64,000 bases of DNA. Source: Rhizobium sp. FY34 (GTDB taxonomy: Bacteria > Pseudomonadota > Alphaproteobacteria > Rhizobiales > Rhizobiaceae). Location: NCBI RefSeq assembly GCF_005222845.1, contig NZ_STFZ01000018.1, positions 248,001 to 312,000 of the forward strand. Reading direction: 5' to 3'. Below, one piece after another: positions 18,182 through 25,249 of this stretch (position 1 is its first letter; the number at the start of each line of letters is the position of its first letter). Position numbers and translations under genes: made by a program. The notes under the pieces were generated by a model. The model was not told the origin of the DNA. It searched no databases and saw nothing but the letters and a program-made list of their open reading frames with translations.

Positions 18182-18756
18182 CGAACCAGACACAGACCCC
18201 GCCCCCCGTCAAAAGTTCAGAGCCTTGCGCTTCAAGACCGGTGCTCTCAAAACAAAAAAAGCGGCGCGATATTTTGGCGATAAAACTTTTTTGTGGGACC
18301 GAAAAGGGCAGTGAAGGCAAGGCATTAGAACAAAATCGCGCCATTGCCAGCGATGCGACGGGCATCCTCGACCTGTTCGGCCACGACGCGGAAAACCATT
18401 CCGCAAAATCCAAAAAACAGCCCGAAATTCGCGAAAATGCGTGTTCGTGGTGCGGTGCGCCGTTTTCGCAGTCGCTGCGATGGGGCCGGCCGCTGCGCTT
18501 CTGTTCCGACCCATGCCGGCACGCTTCGAAGGCCGACCAGGTGCGGGAGTGGAGAAGCGCCCACGCTGGCAAGCCCGCCGCCGGCCTCATCACCTGCCGC
18601 GCCTGCCGCCGCGACTTTTCTCCGCCGCCGCGATCCACCGGACGCGCGCCGCACTGGTGCAGCCACGCCTGCAAGCTGGCCTCGCTGCGCAAGCCTGCCG
18701 ATCGGCCGGCAACGCCTGACCTCTTCACCCAAACCGAAAGGATCAACGATGACTGA
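18178..18756 (+). CDS. Element-encoded multi-zinc-ribbon protein
   Basis: 192 residues. The C-terminal half has four cysteine pairs: CSWCG, CSDPC, CRACRRDF and CSHACK, the layout of zinc-ribbon/treble-clef DNA- or RNA-binding domains. The N-terminal third is basic and Lys-rich. Coupled by a 4-nt overlap to the gene before it. Role inside the element unknown; regulation or nucleic-acid packaging are guesses. Confidence 0.6.
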   Translation: MTNQTQTPPPVKSSEPCASRPVLSKQKKRRDILAIKLFCGTEKGSEGKALEQNRAIASDATGILDLFGHDAENHSAKSKKQPEIRENACSWCGAPFSQSLRWGRPLRFCSDPCRHASKADQVREWRSAHAGKPAAGLITCRACRRDFSPPPRSTGRAPHWCSHACKLASLRKPADRPATPDLFTQTERINDD

Positions 18757-19024
18757 CCAGACCGACACCACGGCGGATGATGCCGCGCACGCTCAAGCCG
18801 TCGATACAGTCGTCAATTCGATTTTTGAGCTTGTTCCTGCCTTCGCACGCCTGGGAGCATCGCCAGAAATGGTTTTTGAGGGCGCGGTGAAGGCCGGCGC
18901 GGCGGTCCTCATGTCCGGCGCGGGTGCCAGCCGCTTCGATGTGGCCGAGCTGCTGGAGCACATGGCGGCGGGCTTCCGAGTGACGCATGACCCAAAACGG
19001 GGGAATTTGCATGTTGTCGAATAA
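18749..19024 (+). CDS. Small acidic hypothetical protein of the element
   Basis: 91 residues starting at ATG 18749, with AAAGGA upstream at correct spacing (18736-18741). Overlaps the end of the zinc-ribbon gene by 8 nt and the start of the next gene by 14 nt. Acidic N-terminus (TDQTDTTADDAAHAQ), then a helical Ala-rich part. The longer open frame upstream is a shadow of the zinc-ribbon gene. No function recognised. Confidence 0.6.
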   Translation: MTDQTDTTADDAAHAQAVDTVVNSIFELVPAFARLGASPEMVFEGAVKAGAAVLMSGAGASRFDVAELLEHMAAGFRVTHDPKRGNLHVVE

Positions 19025-19511
19025 TGCCCCCTTGTCAGCCGTGCCGGATCATGCCAGCTTTGCCGCCGTGTCAGACGAAAGCTGCCTGCGGGATGCAGGG
19101 ACTTCCGCCGAGACCACCTCAGGCGCGCCAGTGGGATGCTGGGCAAACGAGGCAAAGCCTAACTCAGACGAAACGACGCAAGCCGAACACGCCGAAACCG
19201 AACCTGCGGGATGCAGGCCGGATGAAGGCGACGAACGCCAAGCGCACGCCGATGATGATGGCACTTTGTCCGTGAATGCGCCTGGTGGACCGTCTGAACC
19301 CTCCTCAACAGAGCCAAAGACCGCCGCCGATGCGATCAAGTCGCGCCGCGACTTTGAGGCATTTCTCCGCACCAACGGATTTTCACGCGCCGCAGCGAAA
19401 GCCATAGCCGCCAATGGCTGGGCCTCGATCGGTGAAGACAAATCTAGCGCGCTTGACGATCTGGCAGACATGATCCGCGCGCAAACGGAAGAGTTGAGAC
19501 AATGGACCTGA
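19011..19511 (+). CDS. Hypothetical phage-type protein preceding the capsid gene
   Basis: 166 residues from ATG 19011, chosen over the earlier in-frame ATG at 18987 because GGGGGA lies just before it. The first about 100 residues are acidic and low-complexity (many T, E, D, P); the last about 60 (RDFEAFLRTNGFSRAAAKAIAANGW) look like a folded helical domain often found just upstream of HK97-type capsid genes. Overlaps the capsid gene by 10 nt. In HK97 phages this slot holds the protease or scaffold; no protease motif is visible, so a scaffold-like role is only a guess. Confidence 0.6.
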   Translation: MLSNNAPLSAVPDHASFAAVSDESCLRDAGTSAETTSGAPVGCWANEAKPNSDETTQAEHAETEPAGCRPDEGDERQAHADDDGTLSVNAPGGPSEPSSTEPKTAADAIKSRRDFEAFLRTNGFSRAAAKAIAANGWASIGEDKSSALDDLADMIRAQTEELRQWT

Positions 19512-20671
19512 ATGATTTGAAAGACCTGATCACCCTTCAGGGCAAGGCCTTCGACGGTGTGAAAGCCAAGCTGGACGGTATCGACGCCGCCATTGCAGCC
19601 GAACGCAAGGAACGCGAAGAGCTTGAGGCGAAAATGAACCGTGTCGGCATGTTCGGCGGCAATGGATCGTTGCCAGGCCTTCCGGGTTCCAAGCGCAGCG
19701 CTGGCCTGGTGGCCGAACACAAGGCGCTTGATACCTTCATCCGCACGGGCGACGAAACAGAGCTGAAGACGCTGCGCGCCGGTTCCGATCCGGACGGCGG
19801 CTATACCGTGCTGCCGAATTTCAGCGCCGGCATGACACAGCGCCTGTTCGATATTTCCCCGATGCGGCGTCTGGCGCGCTTCGAAACCATCGGCGCGGGT
19901 GATTCGTTCGAAGAAATCGACGATCGCGGCGAGGCCGGCGCGACGTGGGTTAGCGAAAGCGAAGGCCGGCCGGCAACCACAACGCCACAGATTGGCAAGT
20001 GGCGCATTCCCGCCCATGAAATCTACTCGCTTCAGCCTGTCACGCAGCGCCTTCTTGACGATACGTCGCGCGACCTGGGCGCATGGATCGAAACGAAGAT
20101 TTCCGACAAGTTCGGACGCAGCGAAGGTTCCTCCTTCGTTAATGCGGATGGTGCCGGCAAGCCGCGCGGTTTCCTGAGTTATCCGACGACCGAGGAAAAG
20201 GACTTTGTGCGCGCGGCTGGCAAGCTGCAGTTCGTCAAAAGCGGTGCCGCCGCCGGCTTCGCCACCAGCGCCGCCGCCGATGCCCTGAAGTCGCTGATGT
20301 GGTCGCTTCGCGCGCCTTACCGTGCCGGCGCTGTGTGGATGATGAACAGTAACACGGCTTCCATTGTCGACAAGTTCAAGGATGGCCAGGGGAATTACAT
20401 CTGGCGTGATGGCATGACGGCCGGCGCTCCGCCTTCGCTTCTCGGATATGCCGTGGAAATCAACGAAGACATGCCGGACGTTGCCGCGAACGCCTTCCCG
20501 ATCGCGTTCGGAAATTTCCCGCTGAGCTACTGCATCGTTGAAAAGCCCGGCATCAAGATGCTGCGCGACCCCTACACCAGTAAGCCCAACGTGCTGTTTT
20601 ACGGATATCGGCGTGTTGGTGGCGGCGTCACGAATGACGACGCGCTGAAGCTCCTGAAGATCGCTGAATGA
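19502..20671 (+). CDS. HK97-family major capsid protein
   Basis: 389 residues. Residues about 1-50 are charged and coiled-coil-like (AIAAERKEREELEAKM), as in the delta/scaffold domain. The HK97 fold follows: LKTLRAGSDPDGGYTVLPNF, GEAGATWVSESE, QPVTQRLLDDT, WMMNSNTASIVDKFKDGQG and a C-terminal DPYTSKPNVLFYGYRRVGGGV. Length and order are complete, so it should be able to form a shell. It is the only large virion gene in the element; portal, terminase and maturation protease are absent. Confidence 0.93.
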   Translation: MDLNDLKDLITLQGKAFDGVKAKLDGIDAAIAAERKEREELEAKMNRVGMFGGNGSLPGLPGSKRSAGLVAEHKALDTFIRTGDETELKTLRAGSDPDGGYTVLPNFSAGMTQRLFDISPMRRLARFETIGAGDSFEEIDDRGEAGATWVSESEGRPATTTPQIGKWRIPAHEIYSLQPVTQRLLDDTSRDLGAWIETKISDKFGRSEGSSFVNADGAGKPRGFLSYPTTEEKDFVRAAGKLQFVKSGAAAGFATSAAADALKSLMWSLRAPYRAGAVWMMNSNTASIVDKFKDGQGNYIWRDGMTAGAPPSLLGYAVEINEDMPDVAANAFPIAFGNFPLSYCIVEKPGIKMLRDPYTSKPNVLFYGYRRVGGGVTNDDALKLLKIAE

Positions 20672-20802
20672 TCTTTCCCGCCTGGTCACGACGCTCCGAC
20701 CAGGCCGCACAAGCCGTGAGTGTGCGTCACAACCTCGGCAGCCGCCGGCCCGTTAAGTGCGGGTGCGGCGGCATTTCCTCAGGTAAATTCAGAGGTGACA
20801 AC

Positions 20803-20997
20803 ATGAAAATCTTCAAGAGTGCATGCCTTGCCGGCCTCGCCCTGGTGGGCTTTGCCGTGCCGGCCCATGCCGAGCCGGTCACGACTGCTTTATTCGGTGG
20901 TGCACTTTTATCCGGCTCCATTGGTTCTGTAGTTCTCAAGGTAGGTTTCGCCATCGCGCCGTCATACGGCTTTTGCAACGTTGGGCGCACCAGATGA
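20803..20997 (+). CDS. Small exported or membrane protein of the element
   Basis: 64 residues from ATG 20803, preceded by AGAGGTGACA. A clear Sec signal peptide (KIFKSACLAGLALVGFAVPAHA) gives a mature part of about 42 mostly hydrophobic, Gly-rich residues, possibly membrane-inserted. The open frame extends upstream to 20668, but that part is non-conserved in look. Its ATGA overlaps the next gene. Could be a holin-like or superinfection-exclusion peptide; no motif proves either. Confidence 0.6.
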   Translation: MKIFKSACLAGLALVGFAVPAHAEPVTTALFGGALLSGSIGSVVLKVGFAIAPSYGFCNVGRTR

Positions 20998-21656
20998 GCG
21001 CCCTGATTGCCTATGTCAGGGGCGCAAATGCCCACATCATCACCGATGGCGCGGCGACGACACCAGGCGGATGGTTTGGGCGATTGACGCCCAAGGTTCT
21101 GCCTGTTCCGCACCTCGGCATTGCCGTCGCTGGTCGCGGTTCATTGCCGATCGTGCGGCGTTTGATGTGGTATGTGTCGACATTCGCCAGTCAGGCGGAA
21201 TTGCGTCAGGCTTTGCCCGCCGCTCTTGCCAAAACATATGGATGGCGCGCCCGGCTTCTGCCGTGGGTCTACCGGTTCGATTTGCTGATTGTCGGCACAG
21301 ATGGCACGGCCGGCTTTGCCTTCCTGGTGTCCAGCATTCCGCATCCTGGCATGAAGCCTTTTCAGTTGCTCGAGGTCGATTCGCTGTTTGCTTCACCGCA
21401 AGTCGATGACGATCGGCTGCGTATGATTCTCGATCGCCTGGACGGTGACAAAAGCGCCTTGTTTGCCGATGGCGAGCGCGCACTTGCCGATCTGCTGGAC
21501 ATTCAGCGGGAAAACGGTCGCGTGGGTGGATTCGGGCAAATCACGACGATCGGCAGCCGCGGCATTGTCACGCGCATATTCAAGCGCTGGCCTGATCAGG
21601 TGGGGGATTATCTTCGCCGCGCACGCCAGCGGGAAACGGCGGTTGAATATGCGTGA
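20994..21656 (+). CDS. Phage-associated protein with possible Ntn-hydrolase (proteasome-like) fold
   Basis: 220 residues from ATG 20994, which overlaps the preceding stop. The N-terminal pattern IAYVRGANAHIITDGAAT, then KVLPVPHLGIAVAGRGS, resembles the first strands and conserved Asp of proteasome/HslV-type subunits, with Ser2 as a potential N-terminal nucleophile after Met removal. The N-terminal Thr of proteasomes is absent. Located two genes after the capsid gene and before the gp10-like gene. The fold call is a weak visual match; the protein could be an unrelated virion component. Confidence 0.55.
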   Translation: MSALIAYVRGANAHIITDGAATTPGGWFGRLTPKVLPVPHLGIAVAGRGSLPIVRRLMWYVSTFASQAELRQALPAALAKTYGWRARLLPWVYRFDLLIVGTDGTAGFAFLVSSIPHPGMKPFQLLEVDSLFASPQVDDDRLRMILDRLDGDKSALFADGERALADLLDIQRENGRVGGFGQITTIGSRGIVTRIFKRWPDQVGDYLRRARQRETAVEYA

Positions 21657-21903
21657 GGACCAGGCTGAAGACTTCGCTATCGACGTGTTTCAAAAGTCGA
21701 TCAGGACGCTGGAGCTTGCCGGCGTGCCTCGCGGCGCAATTCATGTAGCGATGTTGACCCTCATTGCCGATTGGGGCGTGAAGGCGGCCGGCGACGGTGC
21801 GGAGCTGAATATGGCCGTCCTGGATGCCGCTATCGAGGAATCATTGCAGGCTGCTGGATTGACCCCGCCTGATTTCGGGAGAGGCTTGAATGGCACCGAA
21901 TAA
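21649..21903 (+). CDS. Small hypothetical protein of the element
   Basis: 84 residues (MREDQAEDFAIDVFQKS...), acidic and helical. Starts 8 nt inside the end of the preceding gene and overlaps the gp10-like gene by 14 nt, so it is part of the tightly packed structural operon. GGGAAACGGC precedes the ATG. No domain recognised. Confidence 0.6.
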   Translation: MREDQAEDFAIDVFQKSIRTLELAGVPRGAIHVAMLTLIADWGVKAAGDGAELNMAVLDAAIEESLQAAGLTPPDFGRGLNGTE

Positions 21904-22435
21904 GGGCGGCATCCGCCTTGAAGGATTCAAAGAGCTGGAAAGGGCGCTGATGGAGCTGCCAAAGGCGACGGCTCGCAATGTTGGAAAGCGTACCCTGGTG
22001 AAGGCTGCGCAGCCCATCAAGAACAAGGCTCAAAGCCTTGCGCCAAAGGATACCGGCGAACTGAAACAGCGCATTGTCGTCAGCACGAAAGCGCCTGCAA
22101 ATCATGATCCCGGCGATATCGCATATTCCAAGGTGATGCAGGGCGGCGGCGACCAGGGGCAGGCGGTTGCCGCCATGCGCGCGGCCCGGCGCGCCAGCAA
22201 CACGCTGACAGAGGTATTCGTGGGGCCGGCACACACCCGCAACAAGCAGGCGGCGGAAAAGACGATCGTGCAGGAATTCGGCTCGAAAGATCAGCCCGGC
22301 AAGCCCTATATGCGCCCGGCCTGGGACAGTGAGAAAGACACGGCGCTGGAGATTATCAAGACCGAGCTGGGCAATGAAATCACCAAGGCCACACAGCGTG
22401 CGGCAAAACGTGCTGCCAAGCGAGTGAAGACTTAA
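21890..22435 (+). CDS. HK97 gp10-like head-tail/minor tail protein
   Basis: 181 residues. The N-terminal half matches the HK97-gp10 family pattern: a folded start LEGFKELERALMELPKATA, then KAAQPIKNKAQSLAPKDTGELKQRI and a later FVGPAHTR and PYMRPAWD. In phages these proteins stop or complete the head-tail connector. Its presence without tail genes is odd. Last plus-strand gene of the structural module, 10 bp from the convergent PIN gene. Confidence 0.85.
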   Translation: MAPNKGGIRLEGFKELERALMELPKATARNVGKRTLVKAAQPIKNKAQSLAPKDTGELKQRIVVSTKAPANHDPGDIAYSKVMQGGGDQGQAVAAMRAARRASNTLTEVFVGPAHTRNKQAAEKTIVQEFGSKDQPGKPYMRPAWDSEKDTALEIIKTELGNEITKATQRAAKRAAKRVKT

Positions 22436-22445
22436 ACCTGCGCCT

Positions 22446-22940
22446 CTATAGGTCGAGCGAAGGCTGGCGAGACGACTCGGGCTCGGGGAGATCATCGATC
22501 AGCTTTAGCTCTACCGTGCTTCCCCTGAGATATTTGCCCAAGTTTGGATCGGCGGTGTAGAGCGCGTTTGCGCCACGTACGATGGCCGTGGCAGCGATCA
22601 TGGCGTCATATTTCATGGTTGCCTTCCAATGAGGGGCGCGTTCCTCAGGACGCAATTGCGCCTGATGCTGCGCAATTCTCTCACCGGTTTCGATGGCAAT
22701 AACCTCATCAAAGGCCTGCACGGTGAAGCCCTTCAGCCGGCGTAAGGTCTCGACAACTTCCTCAATTCGTTCCGCCCTTCCTGCCACAAGCTCGGCTATC
22801 GCAGGGGAGGGTACAGTAATGAGTGTTGAGCTATTCGATAGGGTGCGCACAAAATGCTGCACCTTAGCCACTCGGCCTTGATCCTGGGTGCTTTGCGGAT
22901 CGATCATTAAGACGAGAAAAACAGTATCGACGACAATCAT
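22446..22940 (-). CDS. PIN-domain putative ribonuclease (VapC-like toxin or effector)
   Basis: 164 residues. PIN features: Asp5 in MIVVDTVFLVL, an acidic site in PAIAELVAG, and the C-terminal KYDAMIAATAIVRGANALYTADPN with two further acidic residues; together these would form the metal-binding RNase site. The start ATG overlaps the TGA of the 240-aa partner gene (ATGA), so the two are translationally coupled, as toxin-antitoxin pairs are. The upstream partner is not a typical VapB. Opposite in strand to the phage-like genes, hence cargo. Confidence 0.85.
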   Translation of the reverse strand: MIVVDTVFLVLMIDPQSTQDQGRVAKVQHFVRTLSNSSTLITVPSPAIAELVAGRAERIEEVVETLRRLKGFTVQAFDEVIAIETGERIAQHQAQLRPEERAPHWKATMKYDAMIAATAIVRGANALYTADPNLGKYLRGSTVELKLIDDLPEPESSRQPSLDL

Positions 22941-23659
22941 GCGCGGCGCAGCTCTTCGATGGCTTCGATTATGCTAGAACCGCCACCGGCCGGCAGTATA
23001 TCGCGCAGTCTTTCGAGCGTGTCCGTCAATGGCTCATCATGCAGCGGCTCAAAGGATGTGGCGGACAGCTTGTCAAGAAACCAGCGGCCTCCTGTGTCCC
23101 GTCGCCATCTGCCATCCCCGCTGATCTTGACGTATTGATGAAACAACTTCGCCAGTGGGATGGCGTAAGCGCTCGGCATTGAAATACGAGCGTTAAGGTC
23201 ACCATCGATTTCCAAGCCAATGTTCACCTGATCGCCAGCTCCTTCGATGCGGATCAGGCGTCCTTGAACGGATGTGTGCTGGTTGACCACCCGTATAACT
23301 TTTGAAGCTTTTGCAGAGCCGGGAAACGCGATCACTTCTCCGCCCTTCGGCAAAGGCATTTCTGCCGTCCAGCCATCTTCCGCCAAAAACTCGTTCAGCT
23401 TCCGCCACGGCGCGGCTGCATCGGCGTCGTTGTCGTTCTGCGCAGCCTCGCGAATGCGGGGGGAAATCGTTGCAACCGATTGTTCCTCCGCATATGCAAT
23501 GATGTTCACGCTACTGTCGAGAATCTCTTTGAAATGTACGCACTCAGTTGCGCCCATAAGCTTGGCCAGTTCGACCATATAAACGGCAAGGCGAGCCATA
23601 GAGATCGTGTTCGGCTTTGGGCCGATGATGCGGAATGAATATTCAAGAAAATCGCTCAT
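22937..23659 (-). CDS. Unrecognised 240-aa partner of the PIN protein
   Basis: 240 residues. GGAGGG lies 4 bp before the ATG at 23659. The first about 80 residues look alpha/beta (ARLAVYMVELAKLMGATE). Residues about 130-190 form a beta-rich run (SVQGRLIRIEGAGDQVNIGL, ARISMPSAYAIPLAK) that could be an OB- or SH3-like barrel. The C-terminus (SSIIEAIEELRRA) is helical and could wrap the PIN protein. It is about three times longer than normal VapB antitoxins and lacks AbrB, RHH or Phd motifs. It may be an antitoxin, a sensor or a ligand-binding defence subunit; not recognised. Confidence 0.7.
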   Translation of the reverse strand: MSDFLEYSFRIIGPKPNTISMARLAVYMVELAKLMGATECVHFKEILDSSVNIIAYAEEQSVATISPRIREAAQNDNDADAAAPWRKLNEFLAEDGWTAEMPLPKGGEVIAFPGSAKASKVIRVVNQHTSVQGRLIRIEGAGDQVNIGLEIDGDLNARISMPSAYAIPLAKLFHQYVKISGDGRWRRDTGGRWFLDKLSATSFEPLHDEPLTDTLERLRDILPAGGGSSIIEAIEELRRA

Positions 23660-23789
23660 CCTACCCTCCGCGCCATTTTGTGAGCCTACTTGCTATCCCC
23701 TAACACAGCTTTAAGCCAAATTAACGTCACAGAACAAAAAATGTGCCATACGGCTAAGGCGTCGTATGACTTTACCCGCCGCGTCCTGA

Positions 23790-24042
23790 TGGTCAGATTG
23801 ACCACCAACTGGGGAATTTCCCCAGTTGCCTCGACGCCTCTCAACTGCGGAAAATCCGCAGTTGGCGCTCCTGGTGAAAGGTCCGAAGTCTGGACCTTTT
23901 CCGGCCGGTGGGCTCGATCAAAGGTTTTCCAAGTCAACCTTTCAAAGGCGGCGGCAGGGCGTGCAAACATTCTCGGCGGGAATGTTTCGACCTGGTGTCT
24001 TGAATTCCGATAAGGGAGCTTATCGGTAATCAGGATTTACCG
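23790..24042. repeat. Array of eight dissimilar inverted repeats, five exactly 23 nt long
   Basis: Positions and arms: 23790-23804 TGGTCA; 23806-23828 CAACTGGGGAA; 23842-23864 CAACTGCGGA; 23877-23899 AAAGGTCC; 23920-23942 AAAGGTT; 23965-23987 AAACATTC; 24007-24026 CCGATAAG; 24024-24042 CGGTAA (overlaps the one before and the end of the RHH gene). Each has a perfect complementary second arm. Repeats two and three share CAACTG-n-GGA, with G changed to C in one arm and C to G in the other; repeats four and five share AAAGGT with C-G changed to T-A. The 23660-24029 interval has no convincing gene: short frames are open on both strands. Confidence 0.85.
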
Positions 24043-24623
24043 CTGCCGGGACGCAACGCTTTCAAAATATTCGCTATCGGCAAGATTTCAGCGCCGCTTA
24101 TTGGTGTTTCGCCTGCTCGTTCTAGCTTTTCTAGTATGGCGTCTATGGTCTCGGCACTAAGGCCAAAGTTATCAAGATGATTTTCCGCGTGAGGCGAATT
24201 TTCTTCTGCATCTACATCAACACCTGCCGGCTCATTCGGGAGGGATGAAATATATTTATCAAGAGTTTCGAATGTGCCAAGCATTTCCTTCGCGTAATCA
24301 GCGATATATTCGGGTACTTCGCCTTTATTCAAAACTATTAGTTGCGAGAAGCTTCTTATAAGAGAAATATATGATTGAGATGTTGAGCGCTCTTTATAAT
24401 AAAGAGATTTCCACTCTTGTGTTAATTCGCGTATTTCTTCAAAGGTCCGGCTTAGGCTTTCGCTGCCCTTCTTGAACTCCAAGCCTGATTCGATGAGGTC
24501 GATAATTTCAGCGTTCATCGAGCGCCGGTTTTCATCAGCCCTCACTTTTACGCGCTCGCGCATGCCCTCAGGCATGCGGACGATGAATTTGTTCTGATCT
24601 CTCGTGGGTGTATCGCTCATCAT
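24030..24623 (-). CDS. Arc-type ribbon-helix-helix regulator with long C-terminal region
   Basis: About 197 residues from ATG 24623 (or 24620). Residues about 10-50 are a ribbon-helix-helix domain: FIVRMPEGMRERVKVRADENRRSMNAEIIDLIES. The about 145-residue tail is acidic and helical, much longer than in Arc. Earlier in-frame starts would lie inside the operator repeat, so I reject them. It is AT-rich relative to its neighbours. It faces the second RHH gene across operator sites at 24634-24709 and reads towards the inverted-repeat array and the PIN module, so it is a candidate regulator of that cargo. Confidence 0.75.
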   Translation of the reverse strand: MMSDTPTRDQNKFIVRMPEGMRERVKVRADENRRSMNAEIIDLIESGLEFKKGSESLSRTFEEIRELTQEWKSLYYKERSTSQSYISLIRSFSQLIVLNKGEVPEYIADYAKEMLGTFETLDKYISSLPNEPAGVDVDAEENSPHAENHLDNFGLSAETIDAILEKLERAGETPISGAEILPIANILKALRPGSGKS

Positions 24624-24633
24624 CAATGCATAC

Positions 24634-24709
24634 TGGCACATGGGCACTAAATAAATGATGGCACATGGGCATCACCTGTATTGCGTCGATGATGCCCATG
24701 TGCCATCAT
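24634..24709. promoter_or_regulatory. Three-site operator between divergent RHH genes
   Basis: The 13-mer TGGCACATGGGCA occurs at 24634-24646 and 24659-24671 and, inverted, at 24693-24705. Each copy contains the quasi-palindrome GCnCATGnGC. The last two sit inside a perfect inverted repeat with 20-bp arms (24655-24674 and 24690-24709) and a 15-bp centre. The first two are 25 bp apart, so they are not exactly on the same helix face. The location between two RHH genes indicates auto-regulation by one or both. Confidence 0.8.
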
Positions 24710-24735
24710 CGGTTCGTGATTGGGGAGTTAAGACC

Positions 24736-24909
24736 GTGAAGCCAAATCAGGACGTAGAGAAATTTGTGGTTCGTCTTCCATCGGGGATGCGACAGACCAT
24801 CAAGAGTGAAGCTGAGAAACAGTGCCGCAGCATGAACGCTGAGGTGATCTATCAATTAAGTCGCGCCTATCGCGGCGACGAAACGCAAAAAGCCGACGCT
24901 CAGGCCTGA
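24736..24909 (+). CDS. Small Arc-type ribbon-helix-helix protein
   Basis: 57 residues from GTG 24736, preceded by GGGGAG at 24722-24727. The RHH motif fills the protein: KFVVRLPSGMRQTIKSEAEK, then QCRSMNAEVIYQLSRAY. An ATG-led extension to 24655 would start inside the operator palindrome and has no ribosome site. It resembles the divergent RHH domain (RLPSGMR against RMPEGMR; RSMNAE in both), so the two are probably paralogues with overlapping operators. A short hairpin-like AAAAAGCCGACGC...GCGTCGGCTTTTT surrounds the stop and would terminate transcription. Confidence 0.75.
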   Translation: MKPNQDVEKFVVRLPSGMRQTIKSEAEKQCRSMNAEVIYQLSRAYRGDETQKADAQA

Positions 24910-24932
24910 AGAACCAGCGTCGGCTTTTTCCT
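24888..24932 (+). terminator. Terminator overlapping the end of the small RHH gene
   Basis: AAAAAGCCGACGCT (24889-24902) pairs with AGCGTCGGCTTTTT (24917-24930 region, allowing the A/C at the loop side), ending in TTTTTC. It overlaps the stop codon and would separate the regulator from the excisionase-integrase genes. Confidence 0.65.
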
Positions 24933-24952
24933 AACCCCAAGAGGAGCTAACA

Positions 24953-25249
24953 ATGCAAGACCTCAATACACCAAAGGCCGGCGAGGGCGCAAGCCTTTCG
25001 CCCCGCCGGATGACGTTGGCCAAGCTGAAAAAGGCCGACCCTTACGCGGAAATCAGCGAAGAACTTACCCGCGCGCTCGATCTGGTGCGCGTGGTTTACC
25101 TTGCCGTGTCGAACAAGGAGCAGCGCAACACCTGGGATGATGATCCGTGCCCTGACATTTTGCTGGTGGCGGAAGGCATGATCAATAAGGCGCGCGAAGA
25201 GGCGAACCGGCAAGCCGCGCTGATTTGGGAGGCTGCGGGCCATGGTTGA
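24953..25249 (+). CDS. Small hypothetical protein upstream of excisionase
   Basis: 98 residues; ATG 24953 preceded by AGAGGAGCTAACA, a strong ribosome site. Central helical part PYAEISEELTRALDLVRVVYLAV, then DDDPCPDILLVAEGMI. No domain recognised. Overlaps the next gene by 8 nt. Probably part of the integration/excision transcription unit. Confidence 0.65.
   Translation: MQDLNTPKAGEGASLSPRRMTLAKLKKADPYAEISEELTRALDLVRVVYLAVSNKEQRNTWDDDPCPDILLVAEGMINKAREEANRQAALIWEAAGHG

Noticed and set aside
17193..22435. Complete prophage
   Set aside because: No terminase, portal, head protease, tail, lysis or holin gene could be recognised in the 9.76 kb between the att sites.
23690..24013. 107-codon plus-strand frame through the inverted-repeat array
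   Set aside because: No ribosome site, no recognisable domain, frames on both strands are open, and the signal in the DNA is dyad symmetry rather than codon pattern. Kept only as an alternative to test.
23790..24042. CRISPR array
   Set aside because: Units are inverted repeats with unlike sequences, not near-identical direct repeats; spacing is irregular and no cas gene is nearby.
24655..24735. N-terminal extension of the small RHH protein from ATG 24655
   Set aside because: It would be translated from the middle of the operator palindrome without a ribosome site; GTG 24736 has GGGGAG at good spacing and starts directly before the RHH motif.
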